The notes beneath the pieces are model-generated. The model saw only the letters and a list, made by a program, of their open reading frames with translations. It ran no database searches and was not told the DNA's origin. A stretch of DNA of 64,000 nucleotides from Pseudarthrobacter polychromogenes (GTDB lineage Bacteria > Actinomycetota > Actinomycetes > Actinomycetales > Micrococcaceae): positions 215,011 through 279,010 of the forward strand of contig NZ_BMKU01000005.1 in NCBI RefSeq assembly GCF_014644495.1. Reading direction: 5' to 3'. The position numbers were made by a program, and so were the translations under genes. This document shows, piece by piece, positions 57,414 through 64,000 of the stretch (the first letter of the stretch is position 1; the number at the start of each line of letters is the position of its first letter).

Positions 57414-58783
57414 GCCTCCTGAACCCGGTGTGGACGTCGCTGCTGTACCTGGTCGCCGCCGTCTTCTTCATCCTGGCGCTGCGCGGGCTCAGTTCCCCGC
57501 GGACCGCCCGCCGCGGCAACCTGATCGGCGCGCTGGGTGCGTTGATCGGCGTCGTCACGGTGTTCCTGTCCGCGCAGCTGGACAACGTCCCGTGGATCCT
57601 TGGGGCCATCGTGGTGGGGTCGGCCGTGGCTGCCCCGGTGGCCCGGGGCGTGAAGATGACGCAGATGCCGCAGCTGGTTGCCGCCTTCAACGGCGTGGGC
57701 GGCGGAGCTGCTGCCCTCGTGGCGCTTCTCGAACTGAGCCACGCAGGCGATCCCTGGGTGCGGCTGGCCATCGTCTTCACGCTCCTGATCGGTGCCGTGT
57801 CCTTCGCAGGTTCGGGGGTCACGTTCGCGAAGCTCCAGGAACTGATGACCACGCGGCCGGTGGTGTTCCGCGGGCTCCCCGTGGTGATGGCCGCGGTGCT
57901 GCTCGCCGCCGTGGCGGCCGCCGTCGTCGTCGTTTTTACCGGTTCCCTTCCGCTCGCGTTGCTGCTGCTGGTGCTGGGACTGGCCGCCGGAATCCTGCTG
58001 GTGCTGCCGGTGGGCGGGGCCGACGTCCCTATCGTCATCTCGCTGCTGAACGCCTTTACAGGCCTTGCCGTGGCCGCCTCCGGCGTGGTGCTGGGCAACG
58101 TGCTGCTGGTGGTGGCCGGCACCCTGGTGGGCGCCTCGGGCACCATCCTTACCCGGGCCATGGCGGCGGCGATGGGACGCAGCGTGGCGGGCATCCTGTT
58201 CGGCGCCTTCCGGGGAGGCTCGACGGCGGGATCCACCGCCGTGAGCGAACGTCCCGTCCGTTCCTCCAGCGCGGAGGACGTTGCAGTACTCCTGGGCTAC
58301 GCGCAGCGCGTCATCATTGTTCCCGGCTATGGGCTGGCCGTGGCCCAGGGCCAGCACACCGCGGCCGAGCTCGCACTGGCACTGGAAAGCCGCGGGATCG
58401 AGGTGGACTTCGCCATCCATCCCGTGGCCGGCCGGATGCCCGGACACATGAACGTGCTGCTGGCCGAAGCCAACGTCCCGTACGAATCCCTCAAGGAAAT
58501 GGGGGAGATCAACCCGGAGTTCAAAACGGCGGATGTGGCGCTGGTAGTGGGCGCGAACGACGTCGTGAACCCGGCAGCCAAGACGTCCTCCGGTTCACCC
58601 ATTTACGGCATGCCCATCCTGGAAGTGGCGGATGCCCGGCAGGTGGTGTTCCTCAAGCGTTCCATGCGTCCCGGGTTCGCCGGGATCGAGAATGACCTGC
58701 TGTACGAGCCGCAGACGTCGCTGCTGTTCGGCGACGCCAAGGACTCGCTGGCCCAGGTGCTCGGGGCCGTCAAAGCACTGTAG
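57410..58783 (+). CDS. pntB: NAD(P) transhydrogenase beta subunit
   Basis: 457 residues from ATG 57410. About nine transmembrane helices (residues 5-265) are followed by the NADP(H)-binding domain III (about 280-457) with VIIVPGYGLAVAQGQHTAAE, FAIHPVAGRMPGHMNVLLAE, VALVVGANDVVNPAA and VVFLKRSMRPGFAGIEN. It couples proton flow to NADPH formation, which fits the oxygenases in the region (PobA uses NADPH). Confidence 0.95.
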   Translation: MSLLNPVWTSLLYLVAAVFFILALRGLSSPRTARRGNLIGALGALIGVVTVFLSAQLDNVPWILGAIVVGSAVAAPVARGVKMTQMPQLVAAFNGVGGGAAALVALLELSHAGDPWVRLAIVFTLLIGAVSFAGSGVTFAKLQELMTTRPVVFRGLPVVMAAVLLAAVAAAVVVVFTGSLPLALLLLVLGLAAGILLVLPVGGADVPIVISLLNAFTGLAVAASGVVLGNVLLVVAGTLVGASGTILTRAMAAAMGRSVAGILFGAFRGGSTAGSTAVSERPVRSSSAEDVAVLLGYAQRVIIVPGYGLAVAQGQHTAAELALALESRGIEVDFAIHPVAGRMPGHMNVLLAEANVPYESLKEMGEINPEFKTADVALVVGANDVVNPAAKTSSGSPIYGMPILEVADARQVVFLKRSMRPGFAGIENDLLYEPQTSLLFGDAKDSLAQVLGAVKAL

Positions 58784-58888
58784 CCGCGCCCCTCGCGGCG
58801 AAGCTCCTGCCGGCCTGCTTCGAGGCCCGGGCGGGGCAGGCTAGTCTTCTCTCAGACGTAGCCTTTCCACTTGCCATCAGAGGACACC

Positions 58889-59809
58889 ATGACTGCCAAC
58901 AGCTCCACCTCTCTCCAGCGTGCTGCAATCATCGTCAATCCCGCCAAGCCGGTGGACATCGACGTGCGCGGCCTGGTGGCAAAGCACTGCGTGGAGAACG
59001 GCTGGGGCGAGCCGCTCTGGTTCGAAACCACCAAGGAAGATCCCGGTGTAGGCCAGGCCAAGGAAGCACTCGCGCAGGGGGCGGACATTGTGATCGCCGC
59101 CGGCGGCGACGGGACCGTCCGGTGTGTCGCCGAGGTGCTGTCCGGCGGGGACGTGCCCATGGGGCTGCTCCCGCTGGGTACCGGCAACCTCCTGGCCCGC
59201 AACCTCGGCATGGACGTCACTGATTACGACGGCGCCATGGCCGGGGCCCTGACCGGCACCGAGCGGAAGATCGATGTGGTCCGTGCCCGCCGCAGCGACC
59301 CGGACATGGAGCAGCTGTTCCTGGTGATGGCCGGGGTGGGATACGACGCCACCATCATGGCCGACACCAACGAGGAACTAAAGGACAAGGTGGGCTGGCT
59401 GGCCTACGTGGACGCAGGTATCCGGAACCTGCCCGGCAAGCCGGTCAAGGCCACCATTGTGATCGACGGGAAGCCGGCTGTCCGCCGCGGTGTCCGCAGC
59501 GTCATGGTGGGCAACTGCGGCAAGGTCCAGGGCGGCCTGGAAATCTTCCCCGAGGCAAAGGTGGACGACGGCCTGCTGGACGTTGCCGTGCTGGCGCCGC
59601 ACCACGGGAAGCTGGGCTGGTTCTCGGTGGTTGCCGGAATGATCGGCAAGGGGCGGGGGAAGGACACAGCCGTAGAGTACTTCCAGGGCAAAACCGTGGA
59701 GATCACCCTGGAGCACAACGACGACTACCAGCTGGACGGCGACCACGAAGGGCAGGGCAAGCACGTGGTCATGACCATGGAACCGGCAGCCCTGACCCTC
59801 CGTATGTAA
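58889..59809 (+). CDS. Diacylglycerol kinase family lipid kinase
   Basis: 306 residues from ATG 58889, after AGAGGAC; ATG 58871 is in frame. The DAGK catalytic domain has IIVNPAKPVDIDV at the start, the nucleotide loop IVIAAGGDGTVRCVAEVLSG, and PLGTGNLLARNLGM. LVMAGVGYDATIM and the C-terminal YQLDGDHEGQG complete the family pattern. It phosphorylates diacylglycerol, a sphingoid base or a similar lipid at the membrane. One copy of the 66-bp repeat begins 3 bases after the stop. Confidence 0.92.
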   Translation: MTANSSTSLQRAAIIVNPAKPVDIDVRGLVAKHCVENGWGEPLWFETTKEDPGVGQAKEALAQGADIVIAAGGDGTVRCVAEVLSGGDVPMGLLPLGTGNLLARNLGMDVTDYDGAMAGALTGTERKIDVVRARRSDPDMEQLFLVMAGVGYDATIMADTNEELKDKVGWLAYVDAGIRNLPGKPVKATIVIDGKPAVRRGVRSVMVGNCGKVQGGLEIFPEAKVDDGLLDVAVLAPHHGKLGWFSVVAGMIGKGRGKDTAVEYFQGKTVEITLEHNDDYQLDGDHEGQGKHVVMTMEPAALTLRM

Positions 59810-59811
59810 TT

Positions 59812-59877
59812 CCCAACTGGGTAGCGCTAACTGTCGTTTTGGAGGGTCATAACGACACTTAGCGCTACTCAGTTGGG
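59812..59877. repeat. 66-bp palindromic repeat, copy 2
   Basis: Same element as at 46653-46718 but inverted: the reverse complement of this copy matches copy 1 at 59 of 66 positions. It starts CCCAACTGGGTAGCGC and ends GCTACTCAGTTGGG. It lies between two convergent stops, and its right end encodes the last residue (Asn) and TGA of the minus-strand ACT-domain gene. Confidence 0.85.
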
Positions 59878-60708
59878 CGGGGACGGGGCGGGCCGGTGCG
59901 CCAGGATTTCGGCGAGCTCCGCGAGCCGGTGGGCGCGGGCTGACTCCGCAGGAGTGAACGGTTCCCCGGGCCGGGCAAAGGTGATGGGGCCGTGCCAGGC
60001 CGTCGGGATCTTAAGCCGGGTGCCGGCGTCGTGCCTTTCCAGCAGTGCCTCGGCAGGGGAAAGGACCCGTGCCCGCAGGAGCTCGGCCACGGCCAGCGGA
60101 AGCTCGTCCGGCGCCTCAGCTATCCGCGCCGCCAGGCTCAGCGCTTTTGTCTGCCCGTCCGCCATCGCCAGCGCGGTGGTTGGCCAGACGTGGGAGTGTG
60201 TACCGCCAGCCAGGTGCAGCGACTCCAGGAGCTGGTATTCGTCCACATCGCCGGGCGTGGACAGCACAAACTCGTCCAGTACGCCGCCGGCCACCGGGTG
60301 AACGTGGATGCTCAGGATGTTGGTCTCCAGGCGGGCCAGGGCCTTGGTGACTTTCTGCAGCGCCCCCGGCTCATCCTGCAGGACGGTGCGTGCCCTCCAT
60401 AGCGCCGGCGCCCCGGCGAGCCGGCGCCTGTGCCGCAGCGCCGGTGCATGCAGCCATCCGCGAAGCACCCGTGCCGCGGAGGGCTCAGCCACCCAGATCA
60501 CCAGGACGGTGGCTGTAACAGTCAGCACAAGGACCTTGGCCAGGTAGGAAAGCTGGGTGTCCACCACCAGGGCGTGGACCAGGAGCTCGATCGGCAGCAT
60601 CACGGCCACGTTCGCCAGGGTCAGCCGGGTCCTTGTTGGTTCGGGCATCAGGCCGCACACTTCGCAGCTCAGTTCAGACGCGGGAGTCTTGCTTGCACCG
60701 GGCTTCAT
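59869..60708 (-). CDS. Membrane-attached ACT-domain protein
   Basis: 279 residues. A possible Cys pair (SCEVCGL) near the N-terminus is followed by two transmembrane helices (about 30-50 and 55-75) and then an ACT domain (about 104-175: RARTVLQDEPGALQKVTKAL, NILSIHVHPVAGGVLDEFVL). The C-terminal helical region is of unknown type. ACT domains bind amino acids or other small ligands and regulate metabolism. The C-terminus (APSPPN) runs into the 66-bp repeat, which supplies the stop. It is divergent from the FUSC gene. Confidence 0.8.
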   Translation of the reverse strand: MKPGASKTPASELSCEVCGLMPEPTRTRLTLANVAVMLPIELLVHALVVDTQLSYLAKVLVLTVTATVLVIWVAEPSAARVLRGWLHAPALRHRRRLAGAPALWRARTVLQDEPGALQKVTKALARLETNILSIHVHPVAGGVLDEFVLSTPGDVDEYQLLESLHLAGGTHSHVWPTTALAMADGQTKALSLAARIAEAPDELPLAVAELLRARVLSPAEALLERHDAGTRLKIPTAWHGPITFARPGEPFTPAESARAHRLAELAEILAHRPAPSPPN

Positions 60709-60780
60709 GGTCCAAGGATCGCGTCGTGCTGTTTCGGCGGTGTTGCCCGGCCGTTCCGATCGTGCGAAGCATGCCGGGCG

Positions 60781-60786
60781 TAGGAT
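60781..60786 (+). promoter_or_regulatory. -10 element of leaderless FUSC promoter
   Basis: TAGGAT lies 5 bases before an in-frame GTG at 60792 and favours that codon as the start. Confidence 0.4.
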
Positions 60787-60791
60787 TTTTG

Positions 60792-61949
60792 GTGGAACGT
60801 CAGCGCGGCCGCCCGTCTCACCAGAAACAGATCCCAGACGCCCGGCACCGCAGGAAGGCCCTATTCCACGTGAAGATGCTCACCGAGATGTTCAACATTG
60901 CCCCCGCCAACAAGGACCACCACCCGGCCCTGAGGTGCGCGGTGGGTGTCTTCGTGCCACTCTTCACGCTTGTGCTGCTGGGCCGGCTGGACCTTGCCAT
61001 CTTCGCGTCCTTCGGGGCTTTCACAGGCATCTACGGCCGCGGCGAACCCCACGGCATCCGCTTCGCACTGCAGCTGCGGGCCGGCCTGCTGATGCTGCTG
61101 GTCATCCTCCTCGCAGCGCTCGCTGCCCGGGCCGGCGGAGCCTGGGGACTGGACGAGGCCGGAACCACGTGGCTCCTGGTCCTGGCCACCACGCTGGTGG
61201 CAGGCGGCTGTTCGGTGGCAATCGCGTGGTTCCGCCTGCGCCCGGCGGGATCGCTGTTCCACATCTTCGCCTTCGCGGCCATTGCCTCCATTCCCAACCA
61301 GCCGCCGCTGTGGGAGGGCATGCTGGTGGCCTCCCTCACCACCGCCTTCTGCCTGCTGATCGGGTTCTCCTCCCGGATACTGCCCAGCCGCCGGGCAGCA
61401 TGGTCCCGGCCGCGCCCCATCCGCCGCACCCCCGACGAAAAGCGTGCTGCCCTGCTTGAGGGCTTGGGCTACCTGGTGGCTGCAGGCCTGGCCGGTGCGC
61501 TGGCCACCTGGGCCGGCAGCCGCCTCGGGTTCGGCCACAACTACTGGGCCATGGTGGCCGCCGTCGTGCCGCTGGTGGGCCACACCACCCGGCACCGGGT
61601 CCGCCGCGGGGTGCAAAGGATCATCGGCACCGTGCTGGGGCTGGTGGTGATGGCGGGCATCCTGCTGCTGGGCCTGCAGCCCTGGCAGACCGTCCTGGTC
61701 ATGGCGTTGTGCCAGTTCGGCGCCGAGATGTTCATCATCCGGCAGTACCTGCTGGCCCAGGTCTTCGTCACGCCATTGGCGCTGGTGTCCACCCTCCTCG
61801 TGGTTCCTTCCTCGCCTACCATCCTGCTCCGGGACCGCATCATTGAAACGGTGATCGGCGCCGCCGTCGGCATCGCCGTGGTCCTGGCCCCCGGCGCGTG
61901 GCGCCGTCTCCGCGGACGCGCGACGGCGGCCCCGGCCGAGGTGCCTTAG
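60792..61949 (+). CDS. FUSC family membrane protein (aromatic acid exporter-like)
   Basis: 385 residues from GTG 60792; in-frame alternatives are ATG 60771 and GTG 60870. Two sets of transmembrane helices (about 45-180 and 225-350) are typical of the FUSC domain; GHNYWAMVAAVVPLVGHTTR with RVRRGVQRIIGTVLGLVVMA is the diagnostic YhcA/AaeB-like segment. Members export aromatic carboxylic acids such as 4-hydroxybenzoate in E. coli AaeB. The location next to pobA would suit relief from aromatic-acid stress, but this is inference. Confidence 0.85.
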   Translation: MERQRGRPSHQKQIPDARHRRKALFHVKMLTEMFNIAPANKDHHPALRCAVGVFVPLFTLVLLGRLDLAIFASFGAFTGIYGRGEPHGIRFALQLRAGLLMLLVILLAALAARAGGAWGLDEAGTTWLLVLATTLVAGGCSVAIAWFRLRPAGSLFHIFAFAAIASIPNQPPLWEGMLVASLTTAFCLLIGFSSRILPSRRAAWSRPRPIRRTPDEKRAALLEGLGYLVAAGLAGALATWAGSRLGFGHNYWAMVAAVVPLVGHTTRHRVRRGVQRIIGTVLGLVVMAGILLLGLQPWQTVLVMALCQFGAEMFIIRQYLLAQVFVTPLALVSTLLVVPSSPTILLRDRIIETVIGAAVGIAVVLAPGAWRRLRGRATAAPAEVP

Positions 61950-61950
61950 C

Positions 61951-61966
61951 CGCCGCAGCTGCGGCG
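61951..61966. repeat. 16-bp perfect palindrome between the FUSC and IclR genes
   Basis: CGCCGCAGCTGCGGCG immediately follows the FUSC stop, and CCTT/AAGG further out can extend the pairing. It may act as a terminator-like hairpin or a protein-binding site. Confidence 0.45.
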
Positions 61967-61970
61967 AAGG

Positions 61971-61998
61971 TAGGCTGAAAGCGTCCCATTCAACGGAA
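61971..61998 (+). promoter_or_regulatory. IclR gene promoter -10 and half-operator
   Basis: TAGGCT (61971-61976) is a -10-like element. ATTCAACGGAA (61988-61998) just downstream matches one arm of the palindrome before pobA (TTGAACGGAA) with one change, suggesting autoregulation. Confidence 0.4.
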
Positions 61999-62001
61999 GC
62001 G

Positions 62002-62754
62002 GTGCGTGCAGTGGCGAATTCTGCCTCGGGTGATTCGGTGGTGGACCGCATTGTCCGCTTGCTCTCCGCCTTCCCCGAGGACGTCAGCGCCCTGCAATTG
62101 TCCGAACTGGCGGAGCGCGCGGGCCTTCCGCTCACCACTGCCCACCGGCTGGTACGCCAGCTTGCGCACCACGGCCTGCTGGACGCCGCTCCCGGCGGCC
62201 TGGTGCGCCCCGGCCTGCGGCTCTGGGAACTGGTCAACCGCACCGCACCCACCCTTGCCCTGCGGCAGGCCGCCATGCCGTTCATGGAGGACATCCAGCA
62301 GGTCCTCAACCAGAACGTGAACCTGGCCGTGCTGGACGGCTGGGACGCGCTTTTTGTGGAACGGCTGTCCCGCCGCGGATCCGTGGCCAACCGGGCGAGG
62401 GTGGCCGGCCGGATGCCCGTCCATACCTCGTCCGCGGGACTGGCGCTGATGGCCCACCAGGACAGGCTGCTGCAAAGCCAATACCTGGACCAGTTCGCGG
62501 ACCCGGACGGTAAGGTCGCCACCGACGCTGTCCGCTTGCTGCTCAGCGAGACGTTCCACCAGGGCTTTGCCCAGCTTAAGGGCGTGGTGGACCCGGACAC
62601 GTGGGGGATCGCCGTCCCTGTGCTGGACGCCCGCCAGCGCGCGGTGGCGTCGCTCGGCGTCGTGGTCCCTTTGCGCGAGATGCGGCTGCAGGCACTGGTG
62701 CCCGCACTGCAGACGGCCGCCAGGGGGATAGCCCGCAGGCTGAACGACTCGTAG
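62002..62754 (+). CDS. IclR family regulator next to pobA
   Basis: 250 residues from GTG 62002; GTG 62011 is equally possible. The winged helix (about 14-70: VVDRIVRLLSAFPEDVSALQ, GLPLTTAHRLVRQLAHHGLL) is followed by an effector domain (about 80-245: LNQNVNLAVLDGWDALFVER, MPVHTSSAGLALMAHQ). It lies directly upstream of pobA in the same direction, with a perfect 15-bp palindrome in the gap. It is likely the 4-hydroxybenzoate-responsive regulator of pobA. Confidence 0.9.
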   Translation: MRAVANSASGDSVVDRIVRLLSAFPEDVSALQLSELAERAGLPLTTAHRLVRQLAHHGLLDAAPGGLVRPGLRLWELVNRTAPTLALRQAAMPFMEDIQQVLNQNVNLAVLDGWDALFVERLSRRGSVANRARVAGRMPVHTSSAGLALMAHQDRLLQSQYLDQFADPDGKVATDAVRLLLSETFHQGFAQLKGVVDPDTWGIAVPVLDARQRAVASLGVVVPLREMRLQALVPALQTAARGIARRLNDS

Positions 62755-62768
62755 GCCGGCACCAATTC

Positions 62769-62783
62769 TTCCGTTGAACGGAA
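62769..62783. promoter_or_regulatory. Candidate IclR operator of pobA
   Basis: TTCCGTTGAACGGAA is a perfect 15-bp palindrome with a central G, 95 bases before the pobA ATG. Palindromes with TTCCG/CGGAA arms are typical IclR-family targets. Confidence 0.65.
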
Positions 62784-62877
62784 TTCATATAACGCCGCTC
62801 ACCTGCCGGAGCGCACACTGTTGGCAGAAGCACCACACGGCCGCGCAGCTGCGGCCCCGCAACGAAGCGAGAACGCC

Positions 62878-64000
62878 ATGCCACGCACAATCATCACCAC
62901 CCAGGTGGCCATCATGGGCGCAGGCCCGGCCGGCCTCATGCTGTCCCACCTGCTGGCCAAGGCCGGCATTGAGTCCACCGTCATTGAAGTCCGCAGCCAC
63001 AAGGACATCTCGGAGACCGTCCGCGCGGGCATCCTGGAGCACGGCACCGTCAACATGCTCGTGGACAGCGGGGTCTCGGACCGGGTGCTGCGCGACGGGG
63101 ACCGGCACGACGGCATCGAACTCCGGTTCAACGGGGAGAGCCATCGCGTGGATTTCAAGGACCTGGTGGGGGAGTCCGTCTGGCTCTACCCGCAGACCGA
63201 CGTGTTCCTGGACCTCGCCGCCCGCAGGAAGACCGACGGCGGGGACGTCCGCTACAGCGTCACGGACACCACCGTGCATGACCTGGAAGGCCGGCCAAAG
63301 GTCTGGTTTACGGACTCCGAAGGGGCGGAGTTTGAGATCCAGGCCGACTTCCTGGTGGGTGCAGACGGGTCCCGCAGCCACTGCCGCTTCCAGATTCCCG
63401 AGGCCAGCCGCAAGTGGTACTTCCACGAGTACCCGTTTGCCTGGTTCGGAATCCTGGCCGAGGCTCCGCGCAGCGCCGACGAACTGATCTACGCCAACTC
63501 CGCCAATGGCTTTGCCCTGATCAGCCAGCGGACCGAGACCGTCCAGCGCATGTACTTCCAGTGCGACCCCAAGGAGAACGTGGCGGAGTGGGATGACGAC
63601 CGGATCTGGGCGGAGTTCCGCAGCAGGGTCAACGGCAACGGCTTTGAGCTCAAGGAGGGGCCGGTGATCGACAAGATGGTCCTGCCGTTCCGCAGCTTCG
63701 TGCATACGCCCATGCGTCACGGCAACCTGTTCCTCGCCGGCGACGCCGCCCACACGGTCCCGCCCACCGGCGCCAAAGGCCTCAACCTCGCCATCCACGA
63801 CGTCAAGATGCTCTTCGAGGGTCTGGATACCCATTACAACTCTGGCTCGGACCACCTCCTGGACTCTTTCAGCGGCCGGGCCCTGGAGCGGGTGTGGAAA
63901 GCGCAGCAGTTCTCCTACTGGATGACCACCATGCTGCACACCTCCACCGATGCGGACGACTTCTCCCGGGCGCGCCAGCTCGGCGAGCTGAATTCCGTGG
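62878..64000 (+). CDS. pobA: 4-Hydroxybenzoate 3-monooxygenase (3' end beyond window)
   Basis: 374 codons are visible of about 394 expected, so only the C-terminus is cut. Flavoprotein hydroxylase: dinucleotide-binding VAIMGAGPAGLMLSHLL at the start, DG motif FLVGADGSRSHCRF near residue 160, and FAD-ribityl motif LFLAGDAAHTVPPTGAKGLN near residue 285. PobA-specific context includes RAGILEHGTV. It hydroxylates 4-hydroxybenzoate with NADPH and oxygen to give protocatechuate, the substrate of PcaHG in this window. Regulation by the adjacent IclR protein through the palindrome at 62769-62783 is likely. Confidence 0.96.
   Translation, partial: MPRTIITTQVAIMGAGPAGLMLSHLLAKAGIESTVIEVRSHKDISETVRAGILEHGTVNMLVDSGVSDRVLRDGDRHDGIELRFNGESHRVDFKDLVGESVWLYPQTDVFLDLAARRKTDGGDVRYSVTDTTVHDLEGRPKVWFTDSEGAEFEIQADFLVGADGSRSHCRFQIPEASRKWYFHEYPFAWFGILAEAPRSADELIYANSANGFALISQRTETVQRMYFQCDPKENVAEWDDDRIWAEFRSRVNGNGFELKEGPVIDKMVLPFRSFVHTPMRHGNLFLAGDAAHTVPPTGAKGLNLAIHDVKMLFEGLDTHYNSGSDHLLDSFSGRALERVWKAQQFSYWMTTMLHTSTDADDFSRARQLGELNSV

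Noticed and set aside
58793..58809. GCCGCG/CGCGGC hairpin after pntB as a terminator
   Set aside because: The stem is only 6 bp and no T-run follows.

Overview
The window is GC-rich chromosomal DNA of a high-GC Gram-positive bacterium, most likely Arthrobacter or Pseudarthrobacter (Micrococcaceae). This is inferred from the rpsF-ssb-rpsR-rplI-dnaB block, many GTG/TTG starts, frequent leaderless-type promoters, a CsoR/CopZ/CopA copper module, a WXG100 protein, and an IclR-controlled protocatechuate (pca) cluster. No rRNA, tRNA, CRISPR array, insertion sequence or prophage was seen.

Left part (1-13.2 kb): two paralogous secreted proteins of unknown function (1-1432, truncated by the window edge, and 7059-9263) flank an amino-acid permease, the S6/SSB/S18/L9 operon with a leader resembling the S6:S18 autoregulatory RNA, a PhzF-like protein and an FMN reductase. 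Two small membrane proteins follow. A 0.6-kb gene-free stretch rich in DnaA-box-like 9-mers then precedes dnaB, which starts at a TTG codon. A double-hotdog acyl-CoA thioesterase follows.

Middle part (13.3-38.4 kb) is a mix of small operons. It holds a large secreted rhamnogalacturonan acetylesterase plus rhamnogalacturonan lyase fusion with LacI-type operators upstream, DoxX, a MATE exporter, small membrane proteins, and a CGNR regulator divergent from an EamA exporter. It continues with a WXG100 protein, the copper module with two palindromic operators, a UspA protein, a class F-like sortase beside a repeat-rich candidate substrate, and a BNR-repeat protein with a ThiS/MoaD-like partner. 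It ends with an AlaA aminotransferase, a trehalose-synthase-like GH13 enzyme overlapping a luciferase-like oxidoreductase, a LigC-type DNA ligase and an MHS-family transporter.

Right part (37-64 kb) is a catabolic island for hydroaromatic and aromatic acids. Quinate/shikimate enters through the MHS transporter and is oxidised by NAD-type shikimate/quinate dehydrogenases. 3-Dehydroshikimate is dehydrated by a QsuB-like protein to protocatechuate. PcaHG, PcaB, PcaC, PcaD, PcaIJ and PcaF take that to succinyl-CoA and acetyl-CoA. PobA at the right edge feeds 4-hydroxybenzoate into the same route. Four IclR-family regulators sit in the island, three of them next to candidate palindromic operators. 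A TctCBA tripartite transporter lies inside it next to a second shikimate dehydrogenase. The pathway is followed by a three-gene proton-translocating transhydrogenase, a diacylglycerol-kinase-like protein, an ACT-domain membrane protein and a FUSC-family protein.

The least expected sequence-level signals are: a 66-bp palindromic repeat present twice in opposite orientation, each copy supplying the last codons and stop of a neighbouring gene; the DnaA-box cluster before dnaB; the rpsF leader fold; and related inverted repeats before the two shikimate-dehydrogenase loci.
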